The notes: generated by a model not told the origin, from the letters alone. 64,000 nt of DNA from Crossaster papposus (GCA_037893245.1 JBAIAA010000021.1:434001-498000); one strand, 5' to 3'; numbered from the stretch's first letter, positions 10,231-22,102 are shown. Numbers and translations are program-made.

Positions 10231-11264
10231 ATTGTCTTGGCATATTATTGTGTGACATTTAAATCTTTGTATAAAGACTATGTGAGTTGGAGATTTTTGA
10301 ATTAATTGCAATTGTACTTTTGTCTACAGTGTGGTAGACTAGATGGATTTTAAGTCAGTGATTTAGGCCTGATACTGTATTTTAACAAGTCATATTTTGT
10401 GTACATTGCCAGATATGTATCCCAGCCATGTCTGTGCCAGACTTTATTTCTAAGTCACATACATGTAGTGCCTTAGCTGAGACTATAGTTTGTGCATTCA
10501 CATATATTTTACTTGAATATGATAAAGATGTATGTCCTGTTTGTAGAAGTGTGGTAAATAGCATTGAAGCTGCATTGAATGATGAATACACTGCATTTTT
10601 GTAATTCTTTAAAAAGCCTATAGTGAAGACAGAATTACTTAATTACAGTCACCTGACATTATTACGTGTTGAGATGGTAGATACAATTTTGAACGAGGCT
10701 GAGCCACGTGTTATTGACCCAGTTTTAATTGAAGCTGCTAACTTTGTAATGTCGAGGTGACAGGATGAATTCGTGTTTCTCCTACTGTGAGTATTTTTAA
10801 TGATAGCCTTCATTCATGTAGTGAGCTTGAGTGCTTTAAAGTGTTATTTACTTGGTTTGCCAGATGGCTACACAATAGTGGTTACTGTTAACAGGATCAC
10901 AGTACAAATACCTCACATTCGGGGTGTTTGTCTATGCCAAGCACAATGCTTCGTATTTGTCTATGTACTGCTATTGTCAGCTCAAGTTGCCCCTGCATAA
11001 GTGGTTTTTGCTCTTCATGATTAAAAGAGATTTATCTGCACCGTATTGGCTCATTTTATTGTATAAAGTTGTATTTTTTTTCAAACTGAAAACTTGTCAT
11101 TCATATTTTTTGGTTAGAACTGTCTGTTGTACGAATTCTAATACGAGATGTAAATTGCCGATAATATACCGATGAAATATCAATACAAAATGATGATTTA
11201 ACAGGCAACTTTTATTGCCATATACATGTACTACATTTCACCTATAATGCACTTGTCAATTGAA
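10231..11264. other. Intergenic, nothing recognised
   Basis: AT-rich sequence with only short open frames of no recognisable content. No gene, RNA or repeat structure can be supported. Confidence 0.45.
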
Positions 11265-11515
11265 ATCCCGGCCCCTGGGTACCCGGGGATGGCCGGGACT
11301 TTGCTGCCTTGTGGCCGGGGAGTTGACCTTTTTCGCCCGGGTGTACCGGGCGTATGCCGGGACTTGTTGAGGGAGTTCACGCATGATAAAAAGCCGGGAT
11401 TCTGGGGCCGGGAGTTGGGCCGGGATTTGGCCGGTTTTAGCTACAGAGATGGCCGTGACTTGCCGTGGCCCTTCATCCACTGGAAACAGGGGCCGGGACA
11501 AGTAGGCCGGGGTAA
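11265..11515. repeat. Degenerate GGCCGGGA array
   Basis: A GC-rich island in AT-rich surroundings, made of about a dozen irregularly spaced copies of GGCCGGGA(C/T)TTG-like words in both orientations. It resembles the CCCGGGGA-studded MITE at 36977-37700 in style, but no terminal repeats are clear. Open frames on both strands here are by-products of the repeat. Confidence 0.5.
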
Positions 11516-11639
11516 ATACGTGCAAAGTCAATTACTGAGCGGTATCCAGCATACATAGCAACCACACAAGCCTCCCTTCAATATCGATATTTCCGTCATT
11601 ATAAACAACAAAGCAGAGTTGTAAGGAGTCACTGATTGT

Positions 11640-12760
11640 TGTGACTCAAGACTCTATTTTAAAGAATTGGTTTGTTTACAAAATACATTCCTAAACAAGA
11701 TTTAGGATACATGTTTCTTTATTAAGAGTCTACCATATCTTTAAAGACAATTTGTTTCTAGTTTCTTTTAAACATGCACATTTGACGTTTTGTTTTATAT
11801 CTTCAAGTTCTTCCCATGTGTATACACTCTAGTATGGTGTTCTATATGTGCCAACGATTATAGATAAAATCGGACGTTAAATTTCTTTTTTGCGTCGCAT
11901 TTATTTTTTGGGGGGTCCAATTTTTGTTTTGCGTGGCCTTTGTGTTAGCCTTTTTTTGGTAAGGTATTTAATTTGTTTTGGTCAATTTTATGGGGGACGT
12001 CACATTCTCTTTTTGTGTGGCCTTTTTTTTTTTTTTGGGGGGGGCGTCTTTTTTTTGGGGGGGGGAGGGGGCCGTATGATTTATTGTTGGCGTCGCATTT
12101 TTTAAGGAGCCCCTAAATACGGAGCCCCTAAAGGGACATTAACAACAACAATTCTCCCGTGCGCACGACATAATTAGCTCGTGCACACGACAATTTTTGT
12201 TTTTAATGTCTCTTTAGGGGTTCCGTATTTTAGGAGCTCCGTCAAAAAAATCCGACGCCAAAACAAACATTTTCCCACTAAAAATAAAAAATGCAACGCA
12301 AAAAAACCCCAAATCGACGCAAACAAGATCGAGAAACGTGCACCAACGTTGAACCAATGGGCGTATTTATTTTTGGCGTCGCATTTTTTCAAGGAGCCCC
12401 TAAAGTACAGAGCCCTTAAAGGGACATTAAGGGCCATTACGGAGCCCCTAAAGGGACATTAACAACAACAATTCTCCCGTGCGCACGACATAATTAGCTC
12501 GTGCAAACGAAAAAAAACACCCAAATCGACGCAAACAAGATCGAGAAACGTGCACGTTAAACCAATGCGCATAGGGGGGGGGGGGGGGGGGGGGGGGCGT
12601 ATGATTTATTTTTGGCGTCGCATTTTTTCAAGGAGCCCCTAAAGTACAGAGCCCTTAAAGGGACAATAACAACAACAGTTCTCTCGTGCGCACGACGTAA
12701 TTAGCTCGTGCACACGACAATTTTTGTTTTTAATGTCTAGTTTCGTTATGGCGCGATCAA
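11640..12760. repeat. Interspersed repeat C, copy 1
   Basis: Matches 40450-41130 in inverse orientation over its left two thirds. It has internal duplications built around GGAGCCCCTAAAGGGACATT and CGTGCGCACGACATAATTAG (about 12110-12200, 12395-12510, 12630-12720), T- and G-rich tracts around 11890-12075 and a poly-G run at 12576-12597. No protein is recognisable. Probably a non-autonomous transposon that has been internally expanded. Confidence 0.6.
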
Positions 12761-13390
12761 ACGCGAATATAGACGTGGCTTTGCGCAAGGATGAGCGGCT
12801 ATCCAGACGCAATGGGGACAATTAATGAACGGCGGACTCAGCCTAGGTAGGGGCAGCCTCGTTGGGTGAAAATGTACCACTGTTTTGTGATTGAGTGGTA
12901 GCTAAAATGTAACATAACAGAGCACTAATTGATTCTAATAAACCTCACAGTGTAAACATCTGTGAGAAAGGTTGGTAAATCAAACAGGGAAAACTGCATA
13001 CAAGTATGATGCGTGTTAACCCTGCGATTTATCACTTAGTGCACGTTGCTATCAAGATGTTCTAAAGGATCAGGTGACGCGCGCGTTGGACTGCCAACAA
13101 TGCAGTGCACAATTAACGTTCAGGAACGTCAATAAATATTCGAAGGTTTTTAACACATTCACAAGATATTTAGTGACAAGTGCCCAAAACTTACCCAGTG
13201 ATGGCTTTAAACTATAACCTACCACCGGAACATTTATCTTTGCAATTTCGTCGCAATACATAGCAAATATCTTCGCTTCAATGAAGAGCCGATGTGAAGT
13301 AGTGCTCCTGACCGCGTCTGACCGCGTCTGACGTCTGACCGTGTCTAATTATTATTATTATTATTAAAAAGCATTTAAATTTCTTGTTAT
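12761..13390. other. Intergenic, nothing recognised
   Basis: Unique-looking sequence with a small repeat of GACCGCGTCTGACC near 13308-13335 and an (ATT)n run at 13348-13366. No gene seen. Confidence 0.4.
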
Positions 13391-13519
13391 GTACATATTC
13401 AAGTTAGTGTGGAGACGGTGCCAGTTCAGTTTTGTTTAGATCCCTTCGAATTCGTTTTTAAAATTGAATGGTGTCGGAGTGATAGATTGTTAATTTTGAT
13501 GGTCACTCCGAAATCGGAG

Positions 13520-13676
13520 AAGGGCGGAGGTGAACAATAAATCCCCAATTTGCTTTTTTGTGCACCTTTCTATGGAACTAATCCCTATAGGACATTATCG
13601 CTGCCATGCTAACGCGCGCAACCCTGAACTATGCTCAGACACCCTGTTGCGCCGTGCTAGCGCCCTCTGTCGCGTT
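13520..13676 (-). mobile_element. LTR fragment, Ty3/Gypsy-like fossil
   Basis: The right edge ends GCGCCCTCTGTCGCGTTACA when written 3'-ward on the plus strand, the complement of the LTR edge at 60390 (TGTAACGCGACAGAGGGCGC). Similarity extends through ATGCTAACGCG-type words for more than 100 bp. With no internal region nearby it reads as a solo or partial LTR. The left boundary is uncertain. Confidence 0.5.
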
Positions 13677-13865
13677 ACAATATCTTCAGAAACTTTCACT
13701 ATCATACATTAATTATAATGCGAGTGCAGACGTAATAATATCAAATAAAACGTTATCACTGCATGGCTATGATAGCTCGCTTGGTGGCGGTTACAGTATG
13801 CTTTGTTTATGTTGTGTGGCGGCCAGTACGTACCCGGATGTGACAACTGACAATTAATAATGAAA

Positions 13866-13950
13866 TATAGGTTTTCCAGGTCAATTTCGGCAAACGAGCA
13901 GCCAGTTTAACCACTGTGCCATTCTATTTCGCGCGAAATTGAATGTTAAA
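13866..13950. mobile_element. Tc1-like family G left terminus only
   Basis: Starts TATAGGTTTTCCAGG and continues TTTCGGCAAACGAGCAGCC, matching the left end at 8925. No right terminus is found, so the element is truncated or interrupted by the following AT-rich repeat. Confidence 0.6.
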
Positions 13951-15229
13951 AACAATTACACAGGTTATGTAAAAAATACCATGTTTTATATGTACTATAC
14001 GAACTCGCTTGCTATAATGTAAAAAAACACATAACACTTGCTTGGTAAAAGGTTTCTTGGCAGTTGTGTAAAATGTTACCTGGTACTTATAGGTAATTAT
14101 ACTTTACACATTTATTATGTATTGACAGTTGTGTACAATGTTACCTAACTCTTATGATATATTTACACATTTATTACGTAAAAACTAGAAAAACATTGGG
14201 TGTACACAACCTTTGGATAAAAATTATATTTCACTCCCATGTTAAATAATACTTCAGTCCAGTATTTCATATATTTTCATGGTCATTTATGTCTCTCTCA
14301 GCTGATTTATCTTGTTGCGTCCTTCATCAATTAAGCGGGATCTTGGTTAGTCGACTCCGGGGTTTTCGTAACTTATAAAATGTTACGTTGCCTTGAATGC
14401 AGCAACATATGATGTCTGTAGTCCTGCACAGAGTAAGGAGCCTATTGATAGTGTATTGTTCTTACGCCAGCTCTGAGCCTTGCTATATTATGTGAGTCTG
14501 TCTCCGTGGTTTAACATGAGTAAACTCAGTCTCCGTCGACTTTCAGTTTCTCTGCTGCTACTGGCTGGACTGAGGTAATTGATTCCAGGTTTGTTTGTTT
14601 TTCGTCCAGGAAGACAACATCGTCTGCATAATTTTGGAAAAAAGTCGGAATCTAAATTTAAATCGGAAAGGTTTCACATAGGCCTACAGGTTGTGTGTAC
14701 AACCAAAGATCAACGTACATGTTTACATGCACACAATGTAGGTATGTACTACGCACATCTAGTCATGTGCACACATTATGCCTAACATAAGGCAATCGTA
14801 ATGAGTTAATTGTGTGGCCTTCACTACACAAATAGCAATATTCTGCAGTATCTTGTGGTCCAGGCATTTCTCGTTATTGCGAAGAGTATAACAATCACAA
14901 GAGGTTTAGAAAAACGTTACCTTCAAAGACTGCAAGCTGTGGCATGCCCCATTGTTCTAACAAACGTCTAGTGTTTATGTTTTCCATCTTGCTTCTCTGC
15001 GCTGCGCGCGTGTTGGCCTACGTTTTTACCTAACTTTAGTAAATGTGTACCTAATTTAGTACGTTTTTACATAATTTATGTCAATTGGCTTCTTTACTCA
15101 TTCAACATGTAATAAAGGATTTACGTATCTGCGAGGTACTTATTTTCCGGCAAGTTTTACCGAATTATGTTGATTTTTACTTAATTATTTTTACCTAATA
15201 TTTTTTTACTCGTCTTTTTGAGAGTGTAA
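13951..15229. repeat. AT-rich region with GTAAAAA / TTACCTAA words
   Basis: Both ends (about 13955-14200 and 15020-15225) are rich in short words such as GTAAAAA, TTACCTAA and GTACGTTTTTAC in both orientations, and the right edge reads CTTTTTGAGAGTGTA. This may be one large MITE with self-similar ends around a unique core (14290-15000). No gene seen. Confidence 0.35.
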
Positions 15230-15311
15230 GTAGTTTGCGGTAATACCACGGTAATACTCATCTCACTAAAGAGTATTACCTGAGTATTACGGTGGTGTTA
15301 CCGCAAACTAC
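15230..15311. mobile_element. 82-bp hairpin micro-MITE
   Basis: Two 30-bp arms starting GTAGTTTGCGGTAA that match at 28 of 30 positions, around a short loop that also contains GAGTATTACC. The small size and near-perfect symmetry are typical of a foldback MITE. Confidence 0.65.
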
Positions 15312-15368
15312 ATATATTATTGCCTTTTCGCCATGCAAACCTCCAAATCGTATTTAATATAAATTTCT

Positions 15369-15560
15369 TCACAAATGTCAAATCTGCGATGGCCCTGTAG
15401 CCAAATATCTTTCTCATGACATACTCTGACTATGTGCCTAATTTCATGCTTGTATTATCAAAGGCACAATTCCCCGAAATATTTCCCCATCTGCCCCACT
15501 AGGGGCAATACAAAATGGGAGCAATATCACGACAAGCTTTGCAAACATCATCGCTCAAGC
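15369..15560. repeat. Fragment of FReD upstream repeat
   Basis: Shares CAAATCTGCGATGGCCCTG, TCTGCCCCACTAGGGGC and CGACAAGC-type words with 2030-2150. Disconnected from the larger copy at 15990. Confidence 0.65.
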
Positions 15561-15989
15561 TTTAACTGATGGGACTGTTCACGACCAAATTTAGAAGTTG
15601 CCAATTGAAAGGTTTGTTGTTCTGGCCTGTTAGATAATCAACACATAGTTCCGGCTATACAGCCAGTTTCGAATATATATGGCTCGATGCAGCTCGATGT
15701 ATAAAGATCAGTAACACAATTAATAAAGAACTCAACCAGTGTAAATCGAGAAGTAGTATACAAGTTGTTAACACACAACCTACACATAAACTGGTGCCGT
15801 CAATTCCACCCCCCCCCCCCCCCAAGACAGGGAGACATATTGGTGAAGGTGGGTTGGTAAATAAACATGGCACAATGGGGGAATGGCGACACACAAATTA
15901 ATAGCAAATAATATAGTCTAACGAGCGCGTGTTTTTTTTTTATCTGTGCGGCGTTGTTGTCGTCATGAACTGGGAGATATTAAAACTAG

Positions 15990-17990
15990 AGGGATATTAA
16001 AACGTGCAATAACCGGAATGGGGCGGGCGAGGGATCGATCCGCCATTATTGTTGCTAGGTCGTTCGAGGTTGTTTTGCCACCCAAAAAAAAAGAACTCCT
16101 CGAATCGATTCGGGGGGGGGGGGGAGAAAGACGACACAAAAAGCAACGTCACGTGGTCAGAAAACAAGTTCTTTTTAGTCGCCCGATAACTATTCAAGGT
16201 CTAGAAAAGTAAATGACGTGATAGAAAAGCTTTACAGGGAGCTTATTGCCAGCTCTGACACTAACTTGAGCATGTAATTGGAAACCGAACGATGTATTGC
16301 TTATCCCTGATGACAGTGCTGAACCCATCAATTCCAATACGAATGGATGTCTACACACCCAAGGGAGTTAGGGTTATAAACACAACGGTAATTTCTTCAA
16401 AGTTCAAATCTGCGATGGCCCTGTAGCCAAATATCTTCCCATGGCATACTCGGGCGAGGGAGCGATCCGCCATTACTGTTGCTAGGGGTGCACCACTCTA
16501 ATTGAATGGAGAATTTCTACGCGAGCTCATCTGCATGAAATGTGCCCCCGCAATTTCTTTTGAAAAAGGGATGCCGTTTGGTGAAAGAAATGGTGGGATT
16601 GTGTAAATATAGCATAGGATCAACTCCCTGGTTTTTGAGCTCCAATCTGAGGGCAGACTTGACAAAATTACGGTTGAAAAATGGGTCCTAATTGCCCTAG
16701 AACGTGGAGGGATGCCATTTGTAAAATGGCTGCTTGCAGGCTCGGGAAGTATCACTTTTCGGGAGGTGAGTTTCTTTTAGTGTGAATATTAAAAAAATGT
16801 AATTGGCTAACCTACTAAAAATTGAAAAGAAATGGAAAGATAAAGACCAAGACAATAATCTGATTGTTGTTTAAGAAACCCCAGTGATGTCGGTGTGCAT
16901 GAAACTTGGTCGTGAACATTGCTGATTTTACACCGTTTTCAATGGGACTTGAATTAGGCTGGTGCACCCTATATTTTAAAATGGCCGCCTCCTTGCAGTC
17001 ATGCTGGCGGGGATTTAAAAACGTTTTTATTTGTTTACGATAGTGGTAGCAGACAAGAACAAGCTTCGGGAGACAATTTTTGGAGGCTACCTTTGATGGT
17101 CAAGTGACGCTTGTGCTTCTTAACTGTACGGCACGGCTACGGCTACGAAACGGTATTAATTATCTAGGTGATTTGTTACATTCCTTGGTGGGAAGTGCCC
17201 CTTTTTTGAGATTGGGTTTTCCACTCTCGAGATGGAGCTTGTCAACTGGAGAAATTTCTGCACTTGGCCTCTGCTGTTTGGGTGGGGGGGGGGGGGGGCG
17301 AGGCGTGGTGTCCATTAAAAACATGAGTGCTAACTAAATCTAAAACCTTCAATTACTATACAATTTCCTTTCCTTGCATTATATTTGTTTGTCGAATTAC
17401 ACCCCCACCTACCAACCTTAAAAAATTTAAATATTAAAAAATGTAATTGGCTAACCTACTAAAAATTAAAAAGAAATGGAAAGATAAAGACCAAGACAAT
17501 AATCTGATTGTTGTTTGAGAAACCCCAGTGATGTCGGTGTGCATGAAACTTGGTCGTGAACATTGTTGATTTTACACTGTTTTCAATGGGACTTGAATTA
17601 GGCTGGTGCACCCCTTGGTCGTTCGAGGTTGTTTTGCCACCCAAAAGAAGCTGTGCTACGCAAAATTACCTCTCAGTCTCATTATATTCAATATCGTTGA
17701 CAGTTCGTGTTGTCATTTTTAAAGCTATAATAATAATGCAAAGACTCCTTCTTAGACGACTTTTTCTCTGACATTCTCATTTATGTTTTGAGAATGGAAT
17801 CAACGAGGGTGAAATTAATACGAATGCATCGTGCAACCCCCGAATTGTCCGTCACTTTATTTGGCGTTGTATGACAACAATTAATTAAAACGAATTAAGA
17901 GTGCACCTCAGCGCTTAACGTTTATCCAGAATCTCACAGACCGATGAGGTTACCAGCTTACGATAAAACATCAGCCAATCAAAGGCTACT
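15990..17990. repeat. FReD upstream repeat, copy 2 (gene-less)
   Basis: Collinear with 1650-2510 except for a 1.1-kb insertion at 16485-17614 and an internal duplication of the GGGCGAGGGA-CGATCCGCC segment. Homology stops at about 17990 just before sequence that, in copy 1, leads into the FReD gene; there a TATACACTGTAAAA-type element begins. Homopolymers are at 15809-15824 (C) and 16113-16124 (G). Confidence 0.7.
16485..17614. mobile_element. 1.1-kb insertion with GGGGTGCACCA termini
   Basis: The left end reads GGGGTGCACCACTCTAATT and the right end AATTAGGCTGGTGCACCCC, imperfect terminal inverted repeats. Empty sites survive at about 1690 and 16055 (TTGTTGCT followed by GGTCGTTCGAGG). Inside, 16787-16972 and 17432-17616 are near-identical direct repeats of about 185 bp. 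Open frames within are short and unrecognised. A poly-G run lies at 17281-17299. Superfamily not determined. Confidence 0.6.
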
Positions 17991-17992
17991 GT

Positions 17993-18420
17993 ATACACTG
18001 TAAAACCCAATGTTTATAATCTAAACGCCCGAATAAACACCAAAACGTAACAGTTTATAAACGTTTTGACGCGGTTTTTTTAACAAATGCCATTTACAAC
18101 ATGAACACGTTTAAATTGAATCAGGACACGTGTTTAACAGTAAACACCACCAGTTAATTTTTAAACATGTTTTTCATTGGAACACATTATGCGTTTATTT
18201 AAAAACGGTCGGTGTTTAAGATGTAAACACTTATACATGTTTATTGGTGTTCTAGATGTTTAATTTATAAACATACAAAGTGTTTAAAGGACGTTTACAT
18301 TGTGTTTGGGTGTTTAACCTATAAATGCAATGACGTGTTTACAGCCTGTAACAGATTATAAACAGAATAACGCGTTTATAATTATTACTATGTTTAGGTT
18401 TTAAACATCCTAATGTGACC
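17993..18420. repeat. Self-complementary TGTTTAAACA-type array
   Basis: Starts TATACACTGTAAAACCC and then carries more than twenty TTTA(A/T)AC / GTTTA words in alternating orientation over about 400 bp. The pattern is not a regular tandem repeat. It resembles 8105-8254 and, in architecture, the other self-similar MITEs of the window. No right terminus identified. Confidence 0.55.
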
Positions 18421-19336
18421 CTTGTTTGTTTCACGGGCCAAGAAGGACACGGGGATTTTGCCTGACTTGCCTTTTTGGAATGTGGTTTATTGTCTGTAAA
18501 AAGAGAGAAAATAAAACATGTTGTTACGTCTTCAGCCATGAACAGAATGACGTGGCGGGCGAAGCCCGCAAAATTTAAAGAAAGTAGAGGGCGCAACGCA
18601 AGTGATTTGAATAACAATACATGCATCAAAGTAGACAGGCCAATACCAAAATGAAAAGTGGGGGGTTAATATATGACTCCTATGTTATACTTGTCACACT
18701 AATAAACATTATTTACAGACGTTTGTTTTGGTGGATTCAGGTGTTCATCAACATATTTAAGTGTGTTACATTTGACTGTAACACAGTTTCAAATGTTTTT
18801 TTTGTCATTCGCATGTACATACAAAATGCTACTCCTGTGAGAAATACATTACATCTTGTAGCTTTGGACAATTGTTTTGGATATAATCAAGGTTATTACA
18901 ATGCTTGTTTAAAAAGAAAGAACTATCCCTGATCAACGAAAACAGATAAACATGATAATCATGTACCCAGTTTAGGTTCAAACACTTCTTTATGTCATCA
19001 CAGAGTTCCAAATAATTGTACATGTAACTATTTGATTGATAAGTATTTTACAAATGTACTAACTCTTAATATAAAGAACACTCCTAACAAACAATCCTGC
19101 TAAAATTAGCAGACTCTTCTGACCACTATCTTTTGTTAATGACTTGTTCACCTTATTACGAGTCAATGAGCTACCATTTCCTTGCATCTAATAATGGACC
19201 CCCATCACCAATCACGAACACTGCCTGGTTGCCGTCAGTCCTCAAAACCAGCAGGCGTGGTGATCGTTATCGCCGCTTTTGAAGGAAGATTCTATTTCCT
19301 TGTCTGGTATATCCTAAAAATTAACAATGATACATT
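18421..19336. other. Intergenic, nothing recognised
   Basis: AT-rich, short open frames only. A small GC motif (GGCGGGCGAAGCCCGC) at about 18552 is a perfect short palindrome. No gene supported. Confidence 0.4.
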
Positions 19337-19724
19337 GTACTGTAACGTAGATTTCTCTGGGGTCGACTACACACACAAGAAGGACTCCTGACGCAAGTAT
19401 TCCTCTATTTCCGGTGATTCTCTGCCGTTTATTGTGATCTCTTGCCAACCAAACATGGACTTCAGGCTCACACAATCACGCGGTCTCTCGAACTGGTTAG
19501 AACCAGTTCGGCGCTTGCGCAATCCAAAGGCGGGTTTCCGGGGCGCACCAGCAGGAGCCACCAGAGCGATCCCACACCGTGGAATCGCTCCAGCGCCCTC
19601 TACCGCCCAACCGGCACGGGCGTTACACAGCCCCCCACGAAGACCTTGTTTGCCCCCAAACAAGACCATGGGCGCTGCTGCCGCACCCCGGCCAACCGCC
19701 CTGGAAAACGCATAACGCCAACAA

Positions 19725-19880
19725 TTACACAACAATTTACATTATACAATTTTACATTACAACAATTTACATTACAACAATTTACATTACACAATTTTTT
19801 ACATTCCAACAATTTACATTACAACAATTTTCATTACAACAATTTTCATTACAACAATTTTCATTACAACAATTTGGGGT
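19725..19880. repeat. ACAACAATTTACATT tandem array
   Basis: About ten copies of a 14-15-bp unit (ACAACAATTTACATT and a variant with TTTTCATT) inside the non-coding LTR element. Confidence 0.85.
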
Positions 19881-19911
19881 AAGCCCCTGGCCCCAGGACA
19901 CACCCCTGGCC

Positions 19912-20010
19912 CACCACGACTACGCACGGTGGCACACCACGGCTACGCACGGTGGCACACCACGGCTACGCACGGTGGCACACCACGGCTACGCACGGTG
20001 GCACCACGGC
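19912..20010. repeat. 23-bp tandem array
   Basis: About four copies of a unit containing CTACGCACGGTGGCACACC, inside the LTR element. Confidence 0.85.
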
Positions 20011-20022
20011 TAATGTTAAGAC

Positions 20023-20640
20023 TTGACTGCAAATGTAACTGCGACTGGCTCCTCTGACTGCGACTGGTGCCTTCGACTGCGGCTGGCTCTTGCGACTGCG
20101 ACTGTGGTTCCTGCGACTGCGACTGCGGCTGGCTCCCGCGACAGCGACTGGCTCCTGCGACTGCGACTGGCTCCTGTATCTGGTGCCTGCGACTGCGACT
20201 GGCTCTTGCGACTGCGACTGCGACTGCGCTTGGCTCCTGCGACTGCGACTGGCTCCTCCGACTGCGACTGGCTCCTGTGGCCGCGACTGTGACTGCCTTT
20301 TGCGACTGCGACTAAAAACTGTGACTGCGACTGGCTGCTCTGACTGCGACTGGTGCCTTCGACTGCGGCTGGCTCTTGCGACTGCGACTGTGGTTCCTGC
20401 GACTGCGACTGCGGCTGGCTCCCGCGACAGCGACTGGCTCCTGCGACTGCGACTGGCTCCTGTATCTGGTGCCTGCGACTGCGACTGGCTCTTGCGACTG
20501 CGACTGCGACTGCGCCTGGCTCCTGCGACTGCGACTGGCTCCTCCGACTGCGACTGGCTCCTGTGGCCGCGACTGTGACTGCCTTTTGCGACTGCGACTG
20601 ATTCTTGCGACTGCGACTGATTCTTGCGACTGGCTTAGAG
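20023..20640. repeat. GCGACTG array with 286-bp higher-order unit
   Basis: Built from GCGACTGCGACTGGCTCCT-like monomers. Two near-identical 286-bp super-units follow each other (about 20023-20308 and 20309-20594) and then decay into shorter monomers to 20640. All apparent open frames here (CDCDW- or ATATGS-rich) are translations of the repeat. Confidence 0.85.
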
Positions 20641-21364
20641 AGCGTGGGCGTCCCGGCGAGGCCCCGCCCCCGCTGCGCCGACGGGCACGGCTCGGGCTCG
20701 CTCCGAGTGTTGCGAGCCGTCTGCCGCGCCGCGGTCTACAGCATGGGCCGGGCCCCTCCGACTCCTCTTGCGACTGTCCCTTGTGACTGTCCCTGCGGCT
20801 CCGACTGGCTTAGAGAGCGTGGGCAACGTTGACGGATCCGCTCCATTGCACTGTGTGCGAAGCAGTTCTGCCCCCGTTGCGTCGACGAACACAACCCGCG
20901 GACGCTCCGAGTGAAACGACCCGAGTGAAACGACCCGCCGGCTGCGCCGTCGTCCACGGCCCTGGGCGGCCCTCCCGCCGTGGGGCGAGTTGGCTGCCGT
21001 GCTATCGTGTTTTTCTCAAAACATGAACACTTCACCTGGTCTTCTTAGTCCTCCTGCATGCCGACCGCTGCCACCAATGTAACGTAGATTTCTCAGGGGT
21101 CGACTACACACACAAGAAGGACTCCTGACGCAAGTATTCCTCTATTTCCGGTGATTCTCTGCCGTTTATTGTGATCTCTTGCCAACCAAACATGGACTTC
21201 AGGCTCACACAATCACGCGGTCTCTCGAACTGGTTAGAACCAGTTCGGCGCTTGCGCAATCCAAAGGCGGGTTTCCGGGGCGCACCAGCAGGAGCCACCA
21301 GAGCGATCCCACACCGTGGAATCGCTCCAGCGCCCTCTACCGCCCAACCGGCACGGGCGTTACA

Positions 21365-21990
21365 GTACTTATCAGGCAAACAACATTTACACACAAATAT
21401 TGAGGCTCGTTACTTTTCAGTGTAGCGATGTTTGCAAAGTGTAAAACTGAAGAACACAAGGGCATTTCCATAACAAACGCAGTACCCTAAATTATGGGTA
21501 GCCTTTCAAAGTACATTTATCTTGACATTCCCAAGCCGTTAGCGTAATTAAACACACCATTTATTTTGTTTGGCCTCACCAAAGTTTTCACTCACCATCA
21601 TAAAAAGTTGCATTGCGTGAGGGGTATTTATTCGACATGTTGTTGTCAAATGTGCCAACAATTCATTATGATTCAGGCACAATTGCAGAAAACCTTGGAG
21701 GGGGGTTTACCCTCTGCCAACATCTCCCCCCCCCCCCCGGTTCTTTGCGGGTTAACGCAGAACTGCTTATTGGTACAAAATGACCTGTTACCATGGCAAC
21801 GGGCTGTAGATTAATTTAAAAAACAATTGTTACTTAGTCCACAAGTCTTTTCATATCATAAAGTGCACATGGTTAACAATAGGAAAGGGCATGATATTGC
21901 ATTCAAAGCAGACATGGTCCATAGCTTTGAAAGCAAAATCACATCATGCCCTTTCCTAGTGTAAGTATTTACCTGAAATAATTCAACTTA
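21365..21990. other. Intergenic, nothing recognised
   Basis: Contains a poly-C run at 21727-21739 and a short imperfect inverted pair GAAAGGGCATGATATTGC / ATCATGCCCTTTCCTAG at about 21885-21959, which may be a small foldback. No gene. Confidence 0.4.
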
Positions 21991-21991
21991 C

Positions 21992-22102
21992 CTTTCCAGG
22001 CGAAGAGATAAGTGTCTCAACTGTTAACATGAATGCCTTGGACTTGACCAACATTTCATCAAACTGCTTTGCACCAATGAGCCTCTTGAACTCACCAGTA
22101 AC
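21992..22102 (-). CDS. Probable internal exon of an unrecognised host gene
   Basis: On the minus strand a 111-bp block lies between a good acceptor (TTTTACCCACAG) and a consensus donor (AAG then GTAAGT). It is open in phase 0 and gives 37 residues, VTGEFKRLIGAKQ with FDEMLVKSKAFML and TVETLISSPGK. Amino-acid composition and exact splice sites argue for real coding sequence. I do not recognise the protein. A second donor (CGTGTT then GTAAGT) at about 22221 lies upstream and could splice to it in phase, with preceding residues REYTDGRV. Flanking exons further 3' were not found before the LTR element at 21364. Confidence 0.55.

Larger units (their letters stand above)
19341..21364 (-). mobile_element. 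Young non-coding LTR retrotransposon (TRIM/LARD-like)
   Basis: Two 287-bp direct repeats (19341-19627 and 21078-21364), each bounded by TGTAAC and GTTACA, differ at one position that I can see (CTCTGGGG versus CTCAGGGG). They are flanked by a 4-bp duplication GTAC (19337-19340 and 21365-21368). On the minus strand the upstream LTR is followed by a primer-site-like TTGGTGGCAGCGGTCGG, and a G-rich tract lies just before the other LTR, which sets the orientation. The 1.45-kb interior has no gag or pol and is mostly tandem arrays, so the element looks structurally whole but non-autonomous. LTR identity implies recent insertion. Confidence 0.85.

Noticed and set aside
19725-20640. CRISPR-like array
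   Set aside because: No unique spacers between repeats; contiguous satellites in a eukaryotic retroelement.
20023-20786. Long plus-strand open frames rich in CDCDW, ATATGS or RLRL
   Set aside because: They are translations of the GCGACTG tandem array in all frames, inside a non-coding LTR element.
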